NCBI GenBank assembly: GCA_009392075.1
Contig: VFHG01000096.1
Location: 1-10,695 of the forward strand
From: SAR202 cluster bacterium
Lineage (GTDB): Bacteria; Chloroflexota; Dehalococcoidia; UBA3495
Length of the DNA stretch: 10,695 bases
Direction: 5' to 3'
Shown piece after piece: positions 6,472-10,695 of the stretch (positions are counted from its first letter, which is position 1; each line of letters opens with the position of its first letter). The notes under the pieces were generated by a model that was not told the DNA's origin, did not search any database, and was given only the letters and a program-made list of their open reading frames with translations. The position numbers and the translations under genes were made by a program.

Positions 6472-7293
6472 ATGGCGGAACAAAATCTGGACGAAGTCTC
6501 TGAAAACCTGTTCTGCGGGAACTGCGGCACTGGCGTTGTGCCCGGAGCCACCGCGTGTGGTCAGTGTGGCGAGAAGATCGAGCAGGCACACGACCCGCTG
6601 GAATTCAGGGACGGCTATCTACCTTACTGCCGAGCCTGCGGAGTGCCGGTGGCCAGAGAAGCAGCTCTCCACTGCGACCAATGCGGCGTCACTCCTCTCT
6701 GCAGTGAGCATTTCTTCCCGTCTACCAGGTCCTGCGCGCTTTGCCCGCCCGTTACGGCGGCGGAAGAACAGACGGGCAAAGGACCGTCCGACAGGCCTGA
6801 TGGGCCATGGGCCCAGTCGGCTAGCACATTTCCTTGTCACAGATGCGGTGCCCGCCTCCGCCAGGGAGTGGGTTACTGCCCCAATTGCGGCGCGGAACAC
6901 GAGGGCGTCAACGCAGACACCAAGTACGTCAGCTTCATGACGCGCGCCGCCGCCGCCGTAGTCGATGTTGTTGGCCCAATGATGGCAAGCGGAATCATCA
7001 TCGCGCTGATCGATATCCCCGGCATTTTCCCACTGATATTCTTTAGCTACCATACGATCTTCACCTATAAGCTTGGACAGACCCCGGGTAAGATGATGCT
7101 TGGGCTACAGGTCGTGGATGCCAACGACAACCGGCCCTCGTTGAAGCAGATCCTCCTACGTGAAGTGCTGGGCAAATTGATCGTATTCCTGGTCATGTTC
7201 ATCGGCTTCATTTGGGTGCTCTGGGACCCAAAGAAACGCGGCTGGCACGACTACATCGGCGGTACCTACGTGATTAGAAGGGAACGCCACTAA
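6472..7293 (+). CDS. Multi-zinc-ribbon RDD-domain membrane protein
   Basis: The first half (1-130) is a cysteine-rich cytosolic-type region. It holds ribbon 1 (Cys15, 18, 29, 32), ribbon 2 (Cys53, 56, 68, 71), an irregular Cys/His cluster (Cys77, His80, Cys88, Cys91) and ribbon 3 of zinc-ribbon type (Cys112, 115, 126, 129). The second half is an RDD domain: Arg138 and Asp145, hydrophobic spans about 143-160, 162-177 and 214-231, the GQTPGKMMLGLQVVD motif from 182, and WDPKKRGWHDYIGGTYV near the end. RDD proteins are poorly understood integral membrane proteins; some act in ion or small-molecule transport. Ribbon-plus-RDD fusions are known, but the count of ribbons here is high. It is transcribed away from mnmA. 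ATG 6472 has only a loose GGGGAAG ribosome site. Function beyond a zinc-binding membrane protein cannot be told. Confidence 0.85.
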   Translation: MAEQNLDEVSENLFCGNCGTGVVPGATACGQCGEKIEQAHDPLEFRDGYLPYCRACGVPVAREAALHCDQCGVTPLCSEHFFPSTRSCALCPPVTAAEEQTGKGPSDRPDGPWAQSASTFPCHRCGARLRQGVGYCPNCGAEHEGVNADTKYVSFMTRAAAAVVDVVGPMMASGIIIALIDIPGIFPLIFFSYHTIFTYKLGQTPGKMMLGLQVVDANDNRPSLKQILLREVLGKLIVFLVMFIGFIWVLWDPKKRGWHDYIGGTYVIRRERH

Positions 7294-7386
7294 CTCCCGG
7301 AGATACCTTCCTGATGCCTCCTGTCCATCTGTCTGCTAAACTGGCCCCAAACATAATCCAAGCACGCCAGTAGATGGAGGACGTTG

Positions 7387-8337
7387 ATGGCAGTCACATT
7401 TGGCACCTCATTGCCCAGCCGCGGAGAGATGGCCGGCCCGGAACAACTCCGCAGCGTGGCCCAACGAGCCGAGGACTTGGGCTACGACCACGTATGGGTC
7501 AGCGACCACATCGTACTGCCCAAGAAAGTCGACTCCTTCTACCCCTATGCCGCTGACGGCGTGGCCACCTTCCGGCCGGACGAACCCTACTACGAGCCGT
7601 TGGCCGCGCTGAATTTCATCGCGGGCTGCACCCAGAGAATACGTTTGGGGACCCACGTGCTGATTATCCCCTACCGCAACCCGGTGCTCACGGCCAAGAT
7701 TTTGTCCACGCTGGACGTGCTTTCCGGCGGCCGGGTGATCCTGGGCGCGGGCGTAGGCTGGATGGAAGAGGAATTCCAGGCCATGGGTCTGGACACCTAC
7801 AAGGAACGTGGGGCGGTCACCGACGAGTACCTGCAGCTCTACAAAGAGCTATGGACCAAGGAGAACCCATCGTTCCAGGGCAAGTACTATCAGATATCAG
7901 ATAGCGGATTTGAGCCCAAACCAGCCCAGAAGCCCCATCCGCCCATCTGGATCGGCGGACACACGGGCCCAGCCATCCGAAGGGCCGCCAAATACGGCGA
8001 CGGGTGGATGCCCATCGGACTGCGTCCCCCAGCTATCCTCGACCCTGAGGAACTGGGCGGCAAGATAGCGAGGCTGCGTAAACTGACTGTGGAAGCAGGG
8101 CGGCCCGAGGACGCGGTGTCGCTGACCTTCAGCACCGGCGTGTTTTTTGACGATTCAGCCGGCAGCTCCCGGGAGATGATGCACGGGCGCCCGGAGCAGA
8201 TAGCCGCCGACCTCCGTCAGTATCAGGACCTGGGCGTGTCCAACTTCATCATCGGGCTTCAGGGCAGCACCGTGCCGGAGCTGCAGGAAAACATGGAACG
8301 GTTCTCCAGAGAGGTCATGACCCTGATCCCGAATTAG
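7387..8337 (+). CDS. LLM-class F420/flavin-dependent oxidoreductase
   Basis: This belongs to the bacterial luciferase-like monooxygenase superfamily, a TIM-barrel fold using F420 or FMN to oxidise or reduce small organic molecules. It most resembles the TIGR03619-type F420 group. Seen in the 316-aa product: LGYDHVWVSDHIVLP (31-45), IRLGTHVLIIPYRNPV (85-100), the diagnostic LSGGRVILGAGVGW (112-125) followed by EEEFQAMG, PPIWIGGHTGPAIRRAAKYGDGW near 165-187, and a C-terminal GVSNFIIGLQG strand. There is no signal peptide. ATG 7387 was chosen over TTG 7384 because GGAGG at 7376-7380 is 6 nt from it. It stands alone on the + strand and converges on the GYD gene. The substrate is unknown, and choice between F420 and FMN cannot be made from sequence alone. 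Confidence 0.9.
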   Translation: MAVTFGTSLPSRGEMAGPEQLRSVAQRAEDLGYDHVWVSDHIVLPKKVDSFYPYAADGVATFRPDEPYYEPLAALNFIAGCTQRIRLGTHVLIIPYRNPVLTAKILSTLDVLSGGRVILGAGVGWMEEEFQAMGLDTYKERGAVTDEYLQLYKELWTKENPSFQGKYYQISDSGFEPKPAQKPHPPIWIGGHTGPAIRRAAKYGDGWMPIGLRPPAILDPEELGGKIARLRKLTVEAGRPEDAVSLTFSTGVFFDDSAGSSREMMHGRPEQIAADLRQYQDLGVSNFIIGLQGSTVPELQENMERFSREVMTLIPN

Positions 8338-8455
8338 GCGGAGCAAATTCGGTTTTTAACTGCCTCGGTGCGCGATAGGTCATCTCCCTGGCTTTCTGGG
8401 CTGCCGCAAAGCCGTCTGCAATCGGAATCAATACCGTTGTCTTAGCGTTGGTTAT

Positions 8456-8683
8456 TTAACCTGTGCTGGCAACGGCCATCACGAGACTTGCCGCGGTAGT
8501 GTTGTCGGGAAACTCGAACCCGCCCACGAAATCGTAGTCGCCAAAGCAATAGTCGAAGGTTATTATCTGGCCGCCAACACTTTCGACCAAGTCCTTAATC
8601 ACGCCCGAACGGTCTTCAGGATTAAACACCAAGCCGGACAATCCTTGATGGGTATAACTCCCCTGAATTAGATATTTGGGCAT
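8456..8683 (-). CDS. GYD-domain protein, C-terminus cut by an in-frame TAA
   Basis: GYD proteins are small (about 90-105 aa), dimeric ferredoxin-like-fold proteins of unclear role. The 75-aa product has MPKYLIQGSYTHQGLSGL at the start, a VESVGGQIITFDYCFGDYD core containing the GDYD version of the family's GYD-type motif, and LPDN-like FPDNTTAASL. It stops after MAVASTG. The same frame continues past TAA 8456-8458 with ITNAKTTVLIPIADG and onward to YRAP near 8366-8377, which matches the tail expected of the family. The frame finally closes at 8315-8317, inside the end of the convergent oxidoreductase gene. The displayed protein is therefore probably a truncation and the locus a likely recent pseudogene. 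ATG 8683 has a strong GGAGG 4 nt upstream. It lies 42 bp after the lyase gene and is probably co-transcribed with it. Confidence 0.75.
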   Translation of the reverse strand: MPKYLIQGSYTHQGLSGLVFNPEDRSGVIKDLVESVGGQIITFDYCFGDYDFVGGFEFPDNTTAASLVMAVASTG

Positions 8684-8725
8684 TTATCCTCCACAGGACC
8701 ATTTAGACGCTGTTATTGAATCCGC

Positions 8726-9580
8726 TTAAGCCACCGGCGCCTCGGTTACGCCGTACTTCTGCTCCAACTCGTAGACTTCGTCCAGTCCCATCAGCCCGGC
8801 CACGTCCCAGCGGGTGCCGTAGCGATCGGGGTTCACGGCCCCGTCTTCCATCAACTCGGTGAACGAGTCCTTGAGTTGTTTATAGATCAGCCAAATGGTG
8901 CTGCCGCAGATCATGACCTTGTAGCCGAGGGCATCCATCTCTTTGGTGTTGGCCAGGTCTCCGTTGTACATCCGGGGCAGGGTGGACATGTCTCGGGCGT
9001 AGTTCTCGATGTCGTCGCGGCTCTTGATGCCGTCCACGAACACCAGGTCCGCGCCGGCCTCGATGTAGGCGTGGGAACGCTTGACGGTGTCTTCCCAACC
9101 GGTGACAGCGTAGGCGTCGCAGCGGGCGATAACCACGAAATCCGGGTCGGTGCGCGCATCCAGAGCAGCCTTGATCTTCTGCACCGCTTCTTCTTGTGGG
9201 ATGACCTGCTTGCCGGCGAAGAAGCCGCACTTCTTGGGGAACACCTGGTCCTCGATATGCACGCCGGCCACGCCCGCTGCTTCGTACTCGCGGATGGTGC
9301 GCTGGACGTTCAGGGGGTTGCCATAGCCGGTGTCTGCGTCGCAGATGACGGGGATGTCCACCGCTCCGGCGATATATTTGGCGTTGGAGACCATCTCAGT
9401 CATGGTCAGCAGGCCAACGTCGGGAAATCCCCGCTCGGCGGATGTGCCCGCCCCGGTCATGTAAACGGCCTGGAACCCCACCGACTCGGCAATCTTGGCA
9501 TGGAATGCGTTAAGAACGAAGGGCGCAACGGTCAGGCTGTCGGAATTTATCATCTGGCGTAGCTTTGCGGTGGTCTTCAT
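8726..9580 (-). CDS. Isocitrate lyase/PEP mutase-family protein (PrpB-like lyase)
   Basis: This superfamily cleaves or forms C-C or C-P bonds next to a carboxylate; members include 2-methylisocitrate lyase, dimethylmalate lyase, oxaloacetate hydrolase and PEP mutase. The 284-aa product has family landmarks: MTGAGTSAERGFPD (41-54), the metal-binding DADTGYG (81-87), HIEDQVFPKKCGF (108-120) with the lyase-type catalytic Cys118, and ARCDAYA at 152-158. The KKCG motif argues for a lyase, not a phosphonate mutase. Two departures are visible: the residue after KKCG is Phe120 where lyases usually have His, and ARCD replaces the usual ARTD. These make the exact substrate uncertain. ATG 9580 follows GGAG about 9 nt upstream. 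Neighbours are the unknown 213-aa gene before it and the GYD gene after it. Confidence 0.88.
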   Translation of the reverse strand: MKTTAKLRQMINSDSLTVAPFVLNAFHAKIAESVGFQAVYMTGAGTSAERGFPDVGLLTMTEMVSNAKYIAGAVDIPVICDADTGYGNPLNVQRTIREYEAAGVAGVHIEDQVFPKKCGFFAGKQVIPQEEAVQKIKAALDARTDPDFVVIARCDAYAVTGWEDTVKRSHAYIEAGADLVFVDGIKSRDDIENYARDMSTLPRMYNGDLANTKEMDALGYKVMICGSTIWLIYKQLKDSFTELMEDGAVNPDRYGTRWDVAGLMGLDEVYELEQKYGVTEAPVA

Positions 9581-9670
9581 AACCCGGTCTCCTCTCTTGA
9601 AACGTGCTTGTTGGCCTGGAGTCTGCGAATTGAGAGCATGATAACGCAGAGGGAGAATGGGTGCCAGCTG

Positions 9671-9687
9671 AGGGGGTAAATTCCCCT
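9671..9687 (-). terminator. Weak hairpin after the 213-aa gene
   Basis: AGGGG (9671-9675) and CCCCT (9683-9687) form a 5-bp stem with a 7-nt loop, just past the stop of the leftward gene at 9695. No T-run follows on the minus strand, so termination would be inefficient at best; a chance repeat is possible. Confidence 0.2.
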
Positions 9688-9694
9688 AAGAAGC

Positions 9695-10336
9695 TTAAAG
9701 CACGTAGCTAGACAGGTACTCCCAACGGATGTCCGACGCCCATCTGCCGTGGCTCCAGTCGTCGCCGGCGGCCTCCGAGTGATATCGCAGCAACACCAGC
9801 CGCCAGGCACGGGCCACGGAGGGGACGCCAACGTCAATGGCCACGCCTTTGGCGAATTCACAGGCGTCAGCCATGACTGTGGGAGGCAGATCTGCGTACT
9901 CCATGAGGTTGATCTTGGGATGGAAGTCGCCGGTCTCCGGTGGCAATTCCGCGCCGGGGAGGGCCTCCACCATGGCTACGGCATCGCGGTGGAGAATGGT
10001 CAGAGAATGGTTGGAGTCGGGTTGCTGGAAATCCATGAAGATATTTCCCCGGTCCCCGGTCCCGTTTTCGGTGTTCCGGCCGTCGGCCACTCCAAGGCAA
10101 TTGATGGAAAACCGGGGGCTGCGTTGACGGCTCTCTTCAGCCAGGCGTCCGACGCCGTGGGCCAAATGGTCCAATACGGACTCTGCGCACTGGAAATAAC
10201 TGACCACGCTCATGCGCAACATGTGCATCTCGGCCGCCCAGGACCCGTACTGCCCGCAGACGATGTTCCTGGCCCGGTAGGCGCGCGCGGTGAACGCGGG
10301 CTCCACCTCCAATTCGATGCCCAACCTTGTCGACAC
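9695..10336 (-). CDS. Unrecognised 213-aa protein
   Basis: I do not recognise this protein. It is soluble-looking, with no signal peptide or membrane span. It opens MSTRLGIELEVEPAF, has a histidine- and methionine-containing helical stretch (EMHMLRMSVV, about 36-45, then LDHLAHGVGRLAEE), a central GNIFMDFQQPDSNHSL segment near 97-112, and a C-terminal LRYHSEAAGDDWSHGRWASD region rich in Asp, His and Trp. The central piece loosely recalls HIT-type proteins, but no HxHxH triad is present, so I do not assign that. The start is GTG at 10336, supported by a strong GAGGAGG a few bases upstream. It lies between a HAD hydrolase (39 bp upstream) and the ICL/PEPM lyase (114 bp downstream) in the same direction, so a role in the same catabolic pathway is possible but unproven. 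Confidence 0.65.
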   Translation of the reverse strand: MSTRLGIELEVEPAFTARAYRARNIVCGQYGSWAAEMHMLRMSVVSYFQCAESVLDHLAHGVGRLAEESRQRSPRFSINCLGVADGRNTENGTGDRGNIFMDFQQPDSNHSLTILHRDAVAMVEALPGAELPPETGDFHPKINLMEYADLPPTVMADACEFAKGVAIDVGVPSVARAWRLVLLRYHSEAAGDDWSHGRWASDIRWEYLSSYVL

Positions 10337-10375
10337 TACTTCCTCCTCACTTCAGGGACATCCGGGTTTTAGTTG

Positions 10376-10695
10376 TTAGATCTCTGATAGCTGATCGGCT
10401 AGTTGCACCAATCCCAGCACTTCGAGGTCCGGTTGCGAGCCGTCGGCGTCAACGTAGGGAATACCGTAGCGATTGATGTAGGCCCCGGCCATGCCGGCTG
10501 CCCTGGCTCCTCGGATATCCCACGCGTGGGCGGCAACGTGGAGCACCTGCTCCCCCGGCAATCCAAGCTCCTTCATGGCATGCTGGTAGACACCGGTGTG
10601 GGGCTTGTAATAGCCGGCCCCTTCGGCGGAGATGGCCCGGTCGACTGGGATGCCCAGCCCGTTCACGGCGCGGTCCAGGGATTCCAGGTCGCCGT
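10376..10695 (-). CDS. HAD-type hydrolase (type II dehalogenase-like), partial
   Basis: Only the C-terminal 105 or so codons are in the window; the frame is open to the right edge, so the N-terminus with the nucleophilic Asp is missing. Seen: GDLESLDRAVNGLG, then ISAEGAGYYKPHTGVY, which contains the motif III lysine, then LHVAAHAWDIRGARAAGMAG with the motif IV acidic residue, and an INRYGIPY strand. This order is typical of type II haloacid dehalogenases, cytosolic enzymes that hydrolyse halogen or phosphate groups. Dehalogenase against phosphatase activity cannot be decided. Internal GTG 10664-10666 is not the true start. It begins the leftward cluster visible here. Confidence 0.85.
   Translation of the reverse strand, partial: GDLESLDRAVNGLGIPVDRAISAEGAGYYKPHTGVYQHAMKELGLPGEQVLHVAAHAWDIRGARAAGMAGAYINRYGIPYVDADGSQPDLEVLGLVQLADQLSEI

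Noticed and set aside
6740..6780. Inverted repeat TTTGCCCG...CGGGCAAA
   Set aside because: An 8-bp match 25 nt apart inside the zinc-ribbon/RDD coding region; most likely coincidence from GC-rich codons.
7340..7371. ACTGGC...GCCAGT repeat before the oxidoreductase gene
   Set aside because: Only 6 bp with a 20-nt spacer and no extension; not convincing as an operator or terminator.
4163..8683. Genetic code change explaining the in-frame stops
   Set aside because: TGA, TAG and TAA all interrupt frames, yet all three also end intact genes in the window (larE, larC and larB among them).
8876..9562. 228-codon + strand ORF opposite the ICL/PEPM lyase
   Set aside because: Val/Gly/Asp/His-rich antisense text typical of a GC-rich coding shadow; the lyase has clear motifs.
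9749..10372. 207-codon + strand ORF opposite the unrecognised 213-aa gene
   Set aside because: Because neither product is a known family I compared both. The minus-strand frame has a strong ribosome site, fits the direction of its neighbours and has more balanced composition.

Overview
The window is GC-rich and gene-dense, and looks like a bacterial chromosome. Four traits suggest Chloroflexota, perhaps a SAR202/Dehalococcoidia-type lineage: an LLM-class F420/flavin oxidoreductase, a GYD-domain protein, an isocitrate lyase/PEP mutase-family enzyme and a type II HAD hydrolase. This placement is inferred from gene-family flavour, not from a marker gene. No tRNA, rRNA, CRISPR array, insertion sequence or phage gene was seen.

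Left block (1-3997, + strand). A nearly gene-free leader holds a perfect 17-bp palindrome at the left edge and a 48-codon orphan ORF. The larE and larC genes follow, overlapping by one base, then a broken gene of unknown function, then larB. LarB carboxylates the nicotinate ring, LarE supplies sulfur and LarC inserts nickel, so together they make the nickel-pincer nucleotide (NPN) cofactor used by lactate racemase-type (LarA) enzymes. No LarA homologue lies in the window. LarC is one continuous ORF, not split by a frameshift as in Lactiplantibacillus, and it has lost nearly all the histidines usual in this family.

Middle block. Reading leftward from 6302, mnmA (tRNA 2-thiouridylase), rnhB (RNase HII) and a yraN-family gene form a tight cluster. 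The yraN frame can be read from end to end but carries two in-frame stops (TGA and TAG). A divergent gene at 6472 encodes four cysteine-rich zinc-ribbon-like units followed by an RDD membrane domain.

Right block. A + strand LLM-class oxidoreductase gene (7387-8337) faces a leftward cluster made of a HAD hydrolase (cut by the window edge), an unrecognised 213-aa protein, an ICL/PEPM-family lyase and a GYD protein. The GYD frame is interrupted by a TAA, with a recognisable tail beyond it. This set looks like small-molecule catabolism; the substrate cannot be read from sequence.

The most notable theme is three damaged genes in 10.7 kb among otherwise intact neighbours. Together they carry TGA, TAG and TAA interruptions plus two frame changes. 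Because all three stop codons are involved, a single codon reassignment does not explain them. Real gene decay or sequence/assembly error are the main alternatives. I do not see a clearly new system; the best leads are the gene embedded in the lar operon and the histidine-poor LarC.
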